64,000 nt of DNA from Parabacteroides johnsonii DSM 18315 (GTDB lineage: Bacteria; Bacteroidota; Bacteroidia; Bacteroidales; Tannerellaceae), in the NCBI RefSeq assembly GCF_025151045.1, contig NZ_CP102285.1, positions 2,976,001 to 3,040,000 on the forward strand. The letters run 5' to 3'. Positions 41,350 through 51,008 of the stretch are shown here, in pieces (positions within the stretch are counted from its first letter, which is position 1; each line of letters begins with the position of its first letter). Made by a program: the position numbers and the translations under genes. The notes under the pieces were generated by a model. It ran no database searches, was not told the origin of the DNA, and saw only the letters and a list, made by a program, of their open reading frames with translations.

Positions 41350-42858
41350 TTATTGTTCTATCTTGTTCAGCATCTTCAGTGTCGCCTTGATAGCAGCCTC
41401 TGTCTGGTCTGCATCAAGACCACGGGTTTTAAAATCCACTCCGGCATAATTCCAACTAATGATGGTCTGCACAAAGGCATCAGTCCGTCCGCCGGGCGGT
41501 ATGGAAACGGAATAGTTGGTCAGCATCGGGAAAGGACGCCCCAAATCAGTATATATCTTCCGCAGAGCACGTACGAAAGCATCATATTGTCCGTCACCCG
41601 AAGCCGATTCCTGGTAAGCTTCACCATTGATCTCTATCTTCAGCGTTGCGACCGGTTTCAATCCCTGCGCTAAAGACAAGGAATAATTCAGTATGCGGAT
41701 ACGCTGATCGGCCATCGTATCGTGATGGAGCACATCGCTGATAATATACGGAAGATCCTCCGTCGTAACCATTTCTTTCTTATCACCCAGCTCGATGATC
41801 CGCTCGGTCACTTTACGCATAGAGTTCTCGTCGATATCGATTCCCAACGATTCGAGGTTCTTGCGGATATTCGCTTTGCCGGAAGTTTTGCCGAGCGCAT
41901 ATTCGCGGACACGACCGAAACGTTCAGGCAGGAGGTCGTTACAATACAAGTTGTTTTTGCTGTCGCCGTCAGCATGGACACCGGCACATTGCGTAAAAAC
42001 GTGTTCCCCGATAATCGGTTTGTTAGGCGGGATATGAACGCCGGAGAAAGTTTCCACCAGACGGCTGGCGTAATTAATCCGCTCTTCCTTGAGCGTCGTC
42101 CCTACTCTCAACTGGTCTTTCAGCACGGCAAGTACACTGCTAAGCGGAGCATTCCCGGCACGTTCTCCCAATCCGTTCAACGTGGTATGAAGTCCTTCTA
42201 TACCGGCACGGACAGCGGAGTAAACATTCGCTACCGCCAGATCGTAGTCGTTATGAGCATGGAAATCGAACTTCAGGTCCGGATAACGCGTAACCATATC
42301 CTTACAATACTCGTAGGTATTGCCAGGGTTTAGGATACCGAGTGTATCAGGCAACATGAAACGCTGAATCGGTAGGTCACGGAGCGAATCGACTGCCTGG
42401 AAGACATATTCAGGCGAGTTCTTAATACCGTTCGACCAATCTTCCAGATAAACGTTCACGGCGATCCCCCGTTCTGTTGCCAAATCGATGACAGAACGTA
42501 TATCGGCAAAATGCTGTTCGGGAGTCTTACGAAGCTGTTCCGTCACATGCTTGTAAGAGCCTTTACAAAGCAGGTTTACCACACGACAACCCGCCGCTTC
42601 GATCCAATTCAACGAAACATCGCCATCCACAAAACCGAGCACTTCGAGCTTCTGAATGTTCCCGGTACGTTCCGCCCAGGAAGCCACGCGCTTCACGGCC
42701 TCAAACTCGCCGTCCGAGACACGCGCAGAAGCGATCTCCAGACGGTTCACACCCAGATCGAGCAATGCCTGTGCAATGCTCAGCTTCTCATGCGCCGCAA
42801 AAGAAACTCCCGATGTCTGTTCCCCGTCGCGCAGGGTGGTATCCATTATTTCTATCAT
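41350..42858 (-). CDS. cimA: Citramalate synthase (second LeuA homologue)
   Basis: 502 residues. Catalytic HMGL-like barrel ([28 protein letters not shown]) and a C-terminal LeuA regulatory dimer domain. TSGVSF, RLEIASARVS, NVYLEDWSNG, GEHVFTQCAGVHADGDSK and LPERFGR match the known Leptospira-type citramalate synthase much better than LeuA of this operon. It would condense pyruvate and acetyl-CoA to citramalate, giving 2-oxobutyrate for isoleucine through LeuCD and LeuB. An isopropylmalate synthase role is the alternative. Confidence 0.8.
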   Translation of the reverse strand: MIEIMDTTLRDGEQTSGVSFAAHEKLSIAQALLDLGVNRLEIASARVSDGEFEAVKRVASWAERTGNIQKLEVLGFVDGDVSLNWIEAAGCRVVNLLCKGSYKHVTEQLRKTPEQHFADIRSVIDLATERGIAVNVYLEDWSNGIKNSPEYVFQAVDSLRDLPIQRFMLPDTLGILNPGNTYEYCKDMVTRYPDLKFDFHAHNDYDLAVANVYSAVRAGIEGLHTTLNGLGERAGNAPLSSVLAVLKDQLRVGTTLKEERINYASRLVETFSGVHIPPNKPIIGEHVFTQCAGVHADGDSKNNLYCNDLLPERFGRVREYALGKTSGKANIRKNLESLGIDIDENSMRKVTERIIELGDKKEMVTTEDLPYIISDVLHHDTMADQRIRILNYSLSLAQGLKPVATLKIEINGEAYQESASGDGQYDAFVRALRKIYTDLGRPFPMLTNYSVSIPPGGRTDAFVQTIISWNYAGVDFKTRGLDADQTEAAIKATLKMLNKIEQ

Positions 42859-42887
42859 AATTACACTATTTTGTCAGTATGAACATT

Positions 42888-43340
42888 GCACGCAGATAAC
42901 ACAGATTTAAACAGATGACCGCAGATTTTCTTTTTTATCGTTTGAATAAACTTTTCGTTTTATTTGCGGACGTTCTCCAAAGTTCAATAATAAACCCACT
43001 TCAATATTTGTTGCTTTCAAATAATTTATCAGTTGCAATTCATGCTCTTTACACAGACAATCTACAGCTTTCAATTCCAGAATAATATGACCATTTACTA
43101 TCATATCGGCAAAATACTCTCCGACAAGAGTTCCTTGGTAATATACGTTTATTTTTTGTTGAGCCGAACAAGCATATCCTCTCTTACATAACTCCAAATA
43201 CAAAGCATTCTGATATACACGTTCCAAAAAGCCATACCCCAATGCATTATATACATCATAGAATGCAGCAATAATCCCGTCCGTTTCTTCTTTAAATAAA
43301 TAATCTGCGATCATCTGTTCAATCTGCGTCATCTGCGTGC
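42888..43340. repeat. 453-bp unit: about 40-bp inverted repeats enclosing a GxxExxY gene
   Basis: Left arm 42888-42927 and right arm 43302-43340 are nearly perfect inverted repeats of GCACGCAGAT...AACAGATGA.CGCAGATT. Both ends of the enclosed gene lie inside the arms. It splits leuD from cimA. Layout is that of a small transposon-like unit; no target duplication could be confirmed. Confidence 0.75.
42907..43332 (-). CDS. GxxExxY-family protein
   Basis: 141 residues. The name-giving motif is seen in GYGFLERVYQNALYLEL, followed by VYYQGTLVGEYFADMIVNGHIILELKAV, which gives the D...ExK spacing of a PD-(D/E)XK nuclease fold. Function unknown. Start codon and first residues (MTQIEQMIADYL) are encoded by the right inverted repeat, and the stop lies in the left repeat, so gene and repeats form one unit. 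Confidence 0.8.
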   Translation of the reverse strand: MTQIEQMIADYLFKEETDGIIAAFYDVYNALGYGFLERVYQNALYLELCKRGYACSAQQKINVYYQGTLVGEYFADMIVNGHIILELKAVDCLCKEHELQLINYLKATNIEVGLLLNFGERPQIKRKVYSNDKKENLRSSV

Positions 43341-43344
43341 CATG

Positions 43345-43941
43345 TTAATCGTTATTTCTCAAAACTTCGAATGCTTCGATCTTTTCCTTATTGGATAACA
43401 AGTAGTCGATGTCATCGAGACCGTTTACCAGACAGTCTTTTTTGTAAGCATTAATGTCGAAATGCTCGCTCTTGCCCGTGGCCTTGTTGGTAATGGTTTG
43501 GGCAGGCAGGTTGACTTCGACTTCCGTTTTCGGATCGGCAAAAATCGAGTCGAAAAGCTCGGCCAAAAAAGGTTCACTAACCACCACAGGAAGAACAAAG
43601 TTATTCAGTTCATTGTTTTTGTGGATATCCGCAAAGAAACTGGATACGACTACGCGAAACCCGTAATCTGCAATCGCCCAAGCAGCGTGCTCGCGACTGG
43701 AACCCGAACCGAAGTTCTTCCCTGCCACCAATATCTGTCCACTATAAGTCGGATCGTTCAGAACAAACGATTCTATTTTGTTGCCCTGCTTATCGTACCG
43801 CCAATCGCGGAAGAGGTTTTCACCGAACCCCTTTTTGTCGGTTGCTTTCAAGAAGCGGGCAGGAATGATCTGGTCCGTATCCACATTCTCAAGAGGAAGG
43901 GGGACGCAAGTCGATGTTATGATGTTGAATTTCTGTTTCAT
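43345..43941 (-). CDS. leuD: 3-Isopropylmalate dehydratase small subunit
   Basis: 198 residues. Swivel domain partner of Leu[15 protein letters not shown], then [17 protein letters not shown], are diagnostic. Forms isopropylmalate isomerase with LeuC, and probably also serves citramalate. Lies 58 nt after leuC. Confidence 0.95.
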   Translation of the reverse strand: MKQKFNIITSTCVPLPLENVDTDQIIPARFLKATDKKGFGENLFRDWRYDKQGNKIESFVLNDPTYSGQILVAGKNFGSGSSREHAAWAIADYGFRVVVSSFFADIHKNNELNNFVLPVVVSEPFLAELFDSIFADPKTEVEVNLPAQTITNKATGKSEHFDINAYKKDCLVNGLDDIDYLLSNKEKIEAFEVLRNND

Positions 43942-43999
43942 TATTCTTTCCTTTTAGATTTATATTCTCTGTAGATATCAAAAGAGCCTAAGATAAAGG

Positions 44000-45400
44000 C
44001 TAAAAACCTCTCGGATCGGTAATTTTCCCTGTCACTGCTGCCGCTGCTGCCACTAACGGACCGGCCAGAATCGTACGGGCACCCGGTCCCTGACGTCCTT
44101 CGAAGTTACGGTTACTTGTCGAAACGGCATATTTCCCTGCTGGGATCTTATCGTCATTCATTGCCAGACAAGCTGAACATCCCGGTTGACGCAATTGAAA
44201 ACCGGCTTCTTCAAATATTTTGTCCAGTCCTTCTTCACGAATCTGTGCATCTACCATCCAAGAACCGGGAACCAGCCAGGCGATCACATGATCCGCTTTC
44301 TTCCGTCCCTTTACAATGGAAGCAAAAGCGCGGAAGTCTTCGATACGGCCATTGGTACAAGAGCCTAAGAATACATAGTCGATCTTCTTGCCCAACAATG
44401 ATTCACCCGGTTCGAAACCCATATATTCCAGGGATTTCATAAAAGAAGCTTTCTCCACTTCGCCCATACCTCCGACAGTCGGGATATGTCCAGTGATCCC
44501 CATTCCCATACCCGGATTAGTTCCATATGTTACCATCGGTTCGATATCGGCAGCATCAAACAGGATCTCTTTGTCAAACACGGCATCATCACCGCTCTTC
44601 AACGTCTTCCAATAGGCAACCGCCTTGTCCCAATCTTCGCCGCGAGGAGCATTTTCACGTCCTTTGAGATAAGCAAATGTTGTTTCGTCAGGAGCGATCA
44701 TACCACCACGGGCCCCCATTTCGATAGACAAATTGCACAAAGTCAAACGACCTTCCATCGTCAGACTGCGAATCGCCGATCCTCCATATTCAATGAAATA
44801 ACCGGTCGCACCACTGGTCGTCACTTTCGACATGAGATAGAGGGCGACATCCTTCGCCGTTACCCCTTTTCCAAGATTGCCTTCCACACGGATACGCATG
44901 GTTTTCGGCTTTGCCTGCAAGATACACTGGGAAGCCATCACCATTTCCACTTCACTGGTTCCGATACCGAAAGCGACAGCACCGACTGCTCCATGGGTAG
45001 AGGTATGAGAGTCGCCACAGACAATTGTCATCCCCGGCAAGGTCAGTCCGCGTTCCGGGCCTACCACATGAATAATACCATTCCGTTCATCCATCATTCC
45101 ATAATGAGTCAAACCGAATTCGGCAGCGTTTTTTGCCAACGTATCGACCTGGTTCTTCGAAACAGGATCTTCGATCGGTTTATCCTGATCATGTGTCGGC
45201 GTGTTATGGTCCGGCATACAATAGATACGTTCCGGACGGAGCGGTTTCAAACCACGTGCACGCATACCGGCAAAGGCCTGCGGACTGGTTACTTCATGAC
45301 AGTACAACCTGTCTATATAAAGCTGTGTGGGTCCCTCTTCGATCATCGTCACCACGTGGGAATCCCAAATCTTGTCAAATAATGTATTCATAATTGTCAA
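44000..45400 (-). CDS. leuC: 3-Isopropylmalate dehydratase large subunit
   Basis: 466 residues. Iron-sulphur hydrolyase that interconverts 2- and 3-isopropylmalate. Cluster cysteines in [14 protein letters not shown] and [10 protein letters not shown]; substrate region [25 protein letters not shown]. Starts 1 nt after the leuA stop, so the two are translationally coupled. Confidence 0.95.
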   Translation of the reverse strand: MTIMNTLFDKIWDSHVVTMIEEGPTQLYIDRLYCHEVTSPQAFAGMRARGLKPLRPERIYCMPDHNTPTHDQDKPIEDPVSKNQVDTLAKNAAEFGLTHYGMMDERNGIIHVVGPERGLTLPGMTIVCGDSHTSTHGAVGAVAFGIGTSEVEMVMASQCILQAKPKTMRIRVEGNLGKGVTAKDVALYLMSKVTTSGATGYFIEYGGSAIRSLTMEGRLTLCNLSIEMGARGGMIAPDETTFAYLKGRENAPRGEDWDKAVAYWKTLKSGDDAVFDKEILFDAADIEPMVTYGTNPGMGMGITGHIPTVGGMGEVEKASFMKSLEYMGFEPGESLLGKKIDYVFLGSCTNGRIEDFRAFASIVKGRKKADHVIAWLVPGSWMVDAQIREEGLDKIFEEAGFQLRQPGCSACLAMNDDKIPAGKYAVSTSNRNFEGRQGPGARTILAGPLVAAAAAVTGKITDPRGF

Positions 45401-45401
45401 T

Positions 45402-46898
45402 TTACTTCACAAATTTATTAATTGCATCGATAAATGCCTCTACAGAAGCCGCTATAATATCGGTATTGGCTGCAAAACCGTAATAACGGTTTCCTTCGTA
45501 TTCGACCTGCATATGTACTTTACCCATGTCGTCGCTACCTTTGTTGATCGCCTGGATCAGGAATTCCTGGATCGTCATCGTACGGTGGATAATGGATTTC
45601 ACAGCCTTAATGGCCGCATCGACAGGACCGTTACCGGAAGCGGCTGCTTCGAACTTCTCGCCTGCGATATTCAGACAAACACTGGCCACAGACTGCAAAC
45701 CGACGCCGGAGGTTACCTGTAGATATTCCAGCTTGATGCGGTGCATAGCTGTACGATCCTTACCGGCAAGCATCAGGACATCGTCGTCGTTGATATCTTT
45801 CTTGCGGTCGGCCAATTTCAAGAATTCATCATAGACCTTATCCAACTTTTCCTGAGACAGTTCGACACCCAGCACCTGCAAACGGTGTTTCAATGCAGCC
45901 CGTCCGCTACGGGCAGTCAGCACGATTGCATTATCGTCGATACCCACCTCTTTCGGGTCGATAATCTCATAACTCTCACGATTCTTCAAAACACCGTCTT
46001 GGTGGATACCCGAAGAATGAGCAAACGCGTTACGTCCGACGATCGCCTTGTTTGGCTGGATCGGCATATTCATCAGGCTTGAAACCATACGGCTGACCCC
46101 GTATATCCGGGTTGTGTTGATATTGGTAATAATCTCACGTTCCTTATGACTCTTGAAAATCATAGCGACCTCTTCCAGGGAGGTATTACCGGCCCGTTCG
46201 CCAATACCGTTCATAGTGACTTCCACCTGGCGTGCACCATTCAAGACACCCTGTACAGTGTTGGCAGTAGCCATCCCCAAATCGTTATGACAGTGGGTAG
46301 AGAGGATAGCCTTCTCGATGCCATCCACATGTTCCATCAAATATTTGATTTTTGCCCCATATTCGTCCGGCAGGCAATAACCGGTCGTATCTGGGATATT
46401 GACAACAGTCGCACCGGCTTTAATGACCGCTTCTACCACACGTGCCAGATATTCGTTGTCCGTACGTCCGGCATCTTCACAATAGAACTCGATGTCTTCC
46501 ACGTATCTTTTGGCATACTTAGTTGCGGCAATAGCTCGTTCCAAAATCTCTTCCTGGTTCGAGTTGAACTTATACTTGATATGATAATCAGACGTTCCGA
46601 TACCCGTATGAATACGTCCATGCTTCGCATATTTCAATGCATCGGCTGCCACATCAATATCTTTTTCCACCGCACGGGTAAGCGCACAGATTGTAGGCCA
46701 TGTTACGGCTTTCGATATTTCAACAACACTATTGAAATCGCCCGGACTCGATACGGGGAAACCGGCTTCTATCACGTCTACTCCCAGTTCTTCCAGTGCT
46801 TTGGCTACCTGAATCTTTTCAATACTGTTTAACTGGCAACCCGGCACCTGTTCGCCATCACGCAACGTCGTGTCGAAAATAAATAATCTGTCTGACAT
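45402..46898 (-). CDS. leuA: 2-Isopropylmalate synthase
   Basis: 498 residues from [20 protein letters not shown]; the longer frame to 46991 runs into the attenuator and is rejected. First committed step of leucine synthesis: acetyl-CoA plus 2-oxoisovalerate. [13 protein letters not shown] is the metal site, and a C-terminal regulatory domain for leucine feedback is present. First structural gene of the leu operon, preceded by leader peptide and terminator. Confidence 0.95.
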   Translation of the reverse strand: MSDRLFIFDTTLRDGEQVPGCQLNSIEKIQVAKALEELGVDVIEAGFPVSSPGDFNSVVEISKAVTWPTICALTRAVEKDIDVAADALKYAKHGRIHTGIGTSDYHIKYKFNSNQEEILERAIAATKYAKRYVEDIEFYCEDAGRTDNEYLARVVEAVIKAGATVVNIPDTTGYCLPDEYGAKIKYLMEHVDGIEKAILSTHCHNDLGMATANTVQGVLNGARQVEVTMNGIGERAGNTSLEEVAMIFKSHKEREIITNINTTRIYGVSRMVSSLMNMPIQPNKAIVGRNAFAHSSGIHQDGVLKNRESYEIIDPKEVGIDDNAIVLTARSGRAALKHRLQVLGVELSQEKLDKVYDEFLKLADRKKDINDDDVLMLAGKDRTAMHRIKLEYLQVTSGVGLQSVASVCLNIAGEKFEAAASGNGPVDAAIKAVKSIIHRTMTIQEFLIQAINKGSDDMGKVHMQVEYEGNRYYGFAANTDIIAASVEAFIDAINKFVK

Positions 46899-46948
46899 AG
46901 TTCTTATCGTCTTAAATTTGTTAATACCTTTTTGTAAGTTGATTGAAT

Positions 46949-46990
46949 AAAAAAAGCCTCTCTCACAAGGAAGTGAGAAAGGCTTTTTCA
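46949..46990 (-). terminator. Leu operon attenuator terminator
   Basis: On the minus strand AAAAGCCTTTCTCAC pairs with GTGAGAGAGGCTTTTT, followed by a U run. Lies between the leader peptide stop (47022) and leuA (46898), as in transcription attenuators. Confidence 0.85.
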
Positions 46991-47021
46991 TATCTTAATG
47001 CCCAGCAAAGCATACACAGTC

Positions 47022-47096
47022 TCACTTCCTATCCCGTTCCCAGAGTAGAATAATGTTTAGAGAAATAATGAGACTATTTAGCATTGCCTGTTTCAT
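47022..47096 (-). CDS. Leu operon leader peptide
   Basis: A 24-residue ORF with 5 Leu and 4 Ile, clustered as LNSLIISLNIILLW. All five leucine codons are CTA or CTC. Too short for routine gene calling. It lies 35 nt after the -7 box TATCTTTG (47131-47138), with the attenuator terminator 30 nt downstream. Ribosome stalling on Leu or Ile codons would favour readthrough. The Ile run fits an operon that also carries cimA. Confidence 0.8.
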   Translation of the reverse strand: MKQAMLNSLIISLNIILLWERDRK

Positions 47097-47130
47097 GTTG
47101 TCCTTTTAACTTGTTTTTGTTTGAACGCTG

Positions 47131-47138
47131 CAAAGATA
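47131..47138 (-). promoter_or_regulatory. -7 promoter box of the leu operon
   Basis: Minus-strand TATCTTTG, with a TTTG -33 element about 19 bp upstream. The first transcribed bases (GCAGCGTTCAAACA) closely match those of the ilv operon (GCAGCGTCAAACA). Confidence 0.75.
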
Positions 47139-47272
47139 CAGCCTTTTTTCAAACCACCAAATATAATTCGAAGTTTTTTATCGATGTTTTCTTATAAAAC
47201 GTAAGACAAATACAGCCAAACAACTTCAATTCATAATAAAAAATCTACTAATCAAGCTACATCTCCTATTTT

Positions 47273-48442
47273 TCAAGGCTTCTTTATGGAGAATTGATCC
47301 AACACCTTCCCGTCCACATCCACGACCTCTATTTTCAGTTCTTTCGGATCGGCAGTTGCTTTCAGGACAGCTGTATTGGAATTGACGATAATCGGGAACG
47401 GCGTCTGAACCGTTGCATCCTGATGAATGAAACGATGGAGATGGCCGCACAGCATCACATCCGGCTTGGCATCACGCAGCAAAGGCATGAATTTCTGCTC
47501 CACTTCCAAGTTTCCATGCCATCCACCAATCGGAGGAATATGGGCTACGACGATCTTAAACGGCGCTTCTTTATATTCTTTGCTATTCAATACCTGGCGC
47601 AACCATTCGGCCTGTTCCGTCCGGTATTCGTCGTAAACCGTTATGCCGGCATATTCGATATCGGAATCCGGTTTATCCTCTCCCGTATCGAGGATCACGA
47701 AACAGATCGGACCTTGCCGGAACGTGTAGTAGATATTTTCTTCTTTCGGAGAAAAATAGCGCTGGAACTCAGTTGCAAAAGCACCGCGTGTTTCGTGGTT
47801 ACCTCTTGTATAATACATCGGAATTTCAGAGGCAAACAACTTGGTTGCCGTATCCATAAAACCATCGAAGATATGATTTTCCTCATTGAAGACTGACACC
47901 ATATCGCCGTTGAAAAGGAAAAAATCCGTCTTTTTCAGATCACATTTGGAAACCAGGTTCGTCAGTACGTCATTCTTGCCATGTATATCATTTACCATTG
48001 CAAACGAAACAGAATTATCCCCTGGATCACTTGTCTTGAACATCAGCGGTTTTTTAGAGTAGACATCAGTCGAGGCATAGTTTCCATAGATGATCTTATG
48101 TCCGATATGGCTCAATACTTCCTGTACGAAGACGCGATAACGATAGTTCGTCCCCGGTTTAAGCCCTTTAATCTTCACGGTATGGATCGTAGAAGTATTC
48201 TTTACTCCATTACGGGCATCATAATATTTAGGACGTTCAGTAGCATAAAAGTTCGTATCATCATCCGGCGCCAACTCCACCCAACCGACAGATGGCTTAT
48301 CCGACAACCATACGATCGTCACTTCATCAGGCCCCAAATTCTGCAAATAGGGACCATGCACTAACTGGATCTTTGACTCGACCGCTCCTGCAAGGCAAAC
48401 CGACAGCCAGAGGAACGCTATTAAAATTTGAAACTTCTTCAT
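47273..48442 (-). CDS. Exported metallophosphoesterase, purple acid phosphatase-like
   Basis: 389 residues with a signal peptide (KKFQILIAFLWLSVCLAGAVES). N-terminal fibronectin-III-like domain (GPDEVTIVWLSDKPSVGWVELAPDD) and C-terminal calcineurin-like phosphoesterase: MVNDIHGKND, FNGDMVS, YTRGNHETRG, VVAHIPPIGGWHGN, CGHLHRF. Hydrolyses phosphoesters in the periplasm. Lies after the ilv terminator. Confidence 0.85.
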   Translation of the reverse strand: MKKFQILIAFLWLSVCLAGAVESKIQLVHGPYLQNLGPDEVTIVWLSDKPSVGWVELAPDDDTNFYATERPKYYDARNGVKNTSTIHTVKIKGLKPGTNYRYRVFVQEVLSHIGHKIIYGNYASTDVYSKKPLMFKTSDPGDNSVSFAMVNDIHGKNDVLTNLVSKCDLKKTDFFLFNGDMVSVFNEENHIFDGFMDTATKLFASEIPMYYTRGNHETRGAFATEFQRYFSPKEENIYYTFRQGPICFVILDTGEDKPDSDIEYAGITVYDEYRTEQAEWLRQVLNSKEYKEAPFKIVVAHIPPIGGWHGNLEVEQKFMPLLRDAKPDVMLCGHLHRFIHQDATVQTPFPIIVNSNTAVLKATADPKELKIEVVDVDGKVLDQFSIKKP

Positions 48443-48471
48443 GATATAATCAGGTAGTATTTATATGTTAC

Positions 48472-48515
48472 AAAAGCAAAAGGACGCCTGTCACTGCCAC
48501 CAGCGACAAGCATCC
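48472..48515 (-). terminator. Terminator of the ilv operon
   Basis: On the minus strand GGATGCTTGTCGCTG pairs with CAGTGACAGGCGTCC (a few mismatches, GTGG loop), then TTTTGCTTTT. Lies 60 nt after ilvC. Confidence 0.7.
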
Positions 48516-48574
48516 CTTTCACAAAAGATAGTAACTCATTGTGATTTATATTGGCAGTGAGCCACACAGGAGTT

Positions 48575-49618
48575 TTAATTGTTTTCCGGGCGCAATTTGC
48601 GAACGACTGCACCTGCACGCCACATTTCGCTTTCGCGCAATGCCGCCAGTTCTTTTTCCAAACCTTCGCGATAATCCGGTTTGCTGTTCGTATCGATAGA
48701 ACGCTGTGCTTCGTTGCCACAGGCGACCTCCCGATATAATTTCTCAAATACAGGCTTGACAGCATCATGGAACGGGCCCATCCAATCCAAAGCGCCGCGC
48801 TGTGCAGTTGTCGAACAGTTTGCATACATCCAGTCCATGCCGTTTTCTGCGAACAGCGGCATCAAAGACTGTGTCAGTTCTTCCACTGTTTCGTTGAATG
48901 CTTCGGAAGGTTCGTGGCCGTTTTCACGCAATGTCTCATATTGAGCTAACAACAAACCCTGGATAGCACCCATCAAAGTACCGCGTTCGCCGGTCAAGTC
49001 GGAATACACTTCCTTTTTGAATGTCGTTTCGAACAGATAACCGGAACCGACACCGATACCCAGTGCGATTACCCGATCCCATGCTTTGCCCGTTGCATCC
49101 TGGAAGATTGCGTAGCTGGAGTTCAAGCCACGTCCCTGCAGGAACATACGGCGCAATGAAGTACCCGAACCTTTCGGAGCGATCAGGATCACGTCTACAT
49201 CAGCAGGAGGGATGATGTTGGTACGTTCCTTGTAAGTGATAGCGAAACCGTGAGAGAAATACAACGCCTTGCCCGGAGTCAGGTATTTCTTGATGCGCGG
49301 CCAGCATTCGATCTGAGCGGCGTCGGAAAGCAGGACCTGTATGATGGTTGCTTTTTCGCAAGCTTCTTCGATACCGAACAATGTTTCGCCCGGCACCCAA
49401 CCGTCAGCAACCGCCTTGTCGTACGTCTTACCCGGACGTTGTCCTACGATCACATTGAAACCGTTGTCACGCAAGTTCAAGCTCTGTCCAGGGCCCTGAA
49501 CACCGTAACCGATCACTGCGATTACTTCATCTTTCAACACTTCTCTTGCTTTTTCCAACGGAAATTCTTCGCGGGTTACTACGTTTTCGTCAACACCGCC
49601 AAAATTCATTACTGCCAT
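48575..49618 (-). CDS. ilvC: Ketol-acid reductoisomerase
   Basis: 347 residues. Isomerises and reduces acetolactate or acetohydroxybutyrate. GYGVQGPGQSLNLRDNG is the dinucleotide-binding loop, VGQRPG the cofactor-specificity region, and FKKEVYSDLTGERGTLMGAIQG the metal site. Last gene of the ilv operon. Confidence 0.95.
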   Translation of the reverse strand: MAVMNFGGVDENVVTREEFPLEKAREVLKDEVIAVIGYGVQGPGQSLNLRDNGFNVIVGQRPGKTYDKAVADGWVPGETLFGIEEACEKATIIQVLLSDAAQIECWPRIKKYLTPGKALYFSHGFAITYKERTNIIPPADVDVILIAPKGSGTSLRRMFLQGRGLNSSYAIFQDATGKAWDRVIALGIGVGSGYLFETTFKKEVYSDLTGERGTLMGAIQGLLLAQYETLRENGHEPSEAFNETVEELTQSLMPLFAENGMDWMYANCSTTAQRGALDWMGPFHDAVKPVFEKLYREVACGNEAQRSIDTNSKPDYREGLEKELAALRESEMWRAGAVVRKLRPENN

Positions 49619-49656
49619 TTTCTTTTTATTTTAAAATGTATTTAATATAATTGTTT

Positions 49657-50388
49657 CTATTTCCATGTAACGGCAGCGCGACAGATCGCTTTGCCTTCGT
49701 TACAGATTGCCATATCGTATTTTCCGGAATCAGCCTCCTTCTTATGCAACATGAGTTCCATCCCATACTTGCCTTCAGACTGGTAGGCGATTTCGAAACG
49801 TTTGATATCTTTTGTCTTGAACAAATCCAGGTCGAACAGGTCCAAAAGATGTTCCATATACTTAATGCTATTCAAGTGCCCGTTGATGTCGAGGTCACTG
49901 TACTTGATGATATATGGGAATCCTTCCGTATCTTGCTCCACAGCCGCAATCTTTCCCGGCTTCTCGATCGGGCAAGGACGGTCTGTGACATAAGCACTCA
50001 GCCCAGCAACATCCAATAAGGTCGGCCGGCGTGTTTCTACATCGATAGCCGCCCAAATAGAGCGGGCGTAGCCGAATGTCTTACCACCAGCATTCACCAA
50101 CTCGAAACAACGGCTGGTAAAGAGGCGGCCGACTTCGTCCACCCAGGTATACAGTGTTATGGGTTCGGACATGGCAGGATATTCGATCATTTCGATTGCC
50201 AGACGGGAAAGTACCCAGGCCGTATGCCGTTCCGACATATCGTTGAAGCCGAATCCACGCTCGGCAGCATGGCTGGAAGCGACATGGATCAGGTAGTTCC
50301 CGATCATCGGGATCGTGACACGTCCACGGAAATCCAACAGGTACGGTTCTGTGACGAAATGAAATTCTCCTACTTTGTTTTTGTCCAT
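49657..50388 (-). CDS. Acyl-ACP thioesterase
   Basis: 243 residues. Double hotdog fold of the FatA/FatB-like bacterial type. YSDLDINGHLNSIKYMEHLLDL carries the catalytic Asn-His motif; the N-terminal half has SHAAERGFGFNDM and EITLYTWVDEV-type strands. Releases fatty acids from ACP. It sits between ilvN and ilvC, joining branched-chain precursor synthesis to fatty-acid release. Confidence 0.85.
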   Translation of the reverse strand: MDKNKVGEFHFVTEPYLLDFRGRVTIPMIGNYLIHVASSHAAERGFGFNDMSERHTAWVLSRLAIEMIEYPAMSEPITLYTWVDEVGRLFTSRCFELVNAGGKTFGYARSIWAAIDVETRRPTLLDVAGLSAYVTDRPCPIEKPGKIAAVEQDTEGFPYIIKYSDLDINGHLNSIKYMEHLLDLFDLDLFKTKDIKRFEIAYQSEGKYGMELMLHKKEADSGKYDMAICNEGKAICRAAVTWK

Positions 50389-50404
50389 GATTCTACTGTT
50401 TAAT

Positions 50405-50432
50405 GGGGGGCGGGCAGCCCCCGCCCCCTACG
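50405..50432. repeat. GC-rich REP-like palindrome
   Basis: GGGGGGCGGGCAGCCCCCGC then CCCCTACG, in the thioesterase-ilvN gap. A related palindrome ending in CCCCTACG occurs at 60383-60408. Confidence 0.5.
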
Positions 50433-50996
50433 TTATTGTTGCTTGTTTTGTTTTTCCTGTAACTTGCGTTCCATATCGGCCAACATATCACTCAACCGTT
50501 CGACACGGCTTTTGGTGATCGCAACGCGCCCGGAACGGATAAACTGGAGGACACCGATCGTTTCGCTCAACTCTTTGAAGAGAGCCTGCGTCTCATCGTA
50601 ATGCCCGCTCTTTTCGAGCACGACACACGTTTCGTTCATTTCCAGAATACGGGCGTTATACTTGCGGATCAGATCCTCGACCGTCCCCATTTTGATAAAC
50701 AGTTCGGTGCTCAGTTTATAAAGAGCGATCTCCTGGAAAACCAGGTCTTCATCCGTATTGTAATAAGCTTTCAGTATATCCACCCGCTTGTCGATCTGCT
50801 TCACGACCTTGTCGATCATATCTTCATCGGCAAATGTCGTGATCGTAAACTTGTGTATGCCCTGTATGGCAGAAGGTGAAACGGAAAGCGTCTCGATGTT
50901 CAACTGCCGGCGCGTAAAGATAATCGTAATCTGGTTCAGAAGACCTACTGTATTCTCTGAAAAGATAATAACGGTATATAATTTTTTTGTTGTCAT
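50433..50996 (-). CDS. ilvN: Acetolactate synthase regulatory (small) subunit
   Basis: 187 residues. N-terminal ACT domain (YTVIIFSENTVGLLNQITIIFTRRQLNIETLSVSPS) that binds valine for feedback control, with a second regulatory domain after it. Directly follows ilvB (12 nt). Confidence 0.93.
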   Translation of the reverse strand: MTTKKLYTVIIFSENTVGLLNQITIIFTRRQLNIETLSVSPSAIQGIHKFTITTFADEDMIDKVVKQIDKRVDILKAYYNTDEDLVFQEIALYKLSTELFIKMGTVEDLIRKYNARILEMNETCVVLEKSGHYDETQALFKELSETIGVLQFIRSGRVAITKSRVERLSDMLADMERKLQEKQNKQQ

Positions 50997-51008
50997 AGCT
51001 TCACCTCC

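Noticed and set aside
46899-46991. Longer leuA start adding 31 residues
   Set aside because: The added codons run through the attenuator hairpin. Family members begin at [11 protein letters not shown].
48485-48580. CACTGCCA/TGGCAGTG inverted repeat downstream of ilvC
   Set aside because: The arms are about 70 bp apart. The compact hairpin at 48482-48515 with a U-rich tail explains termination better.
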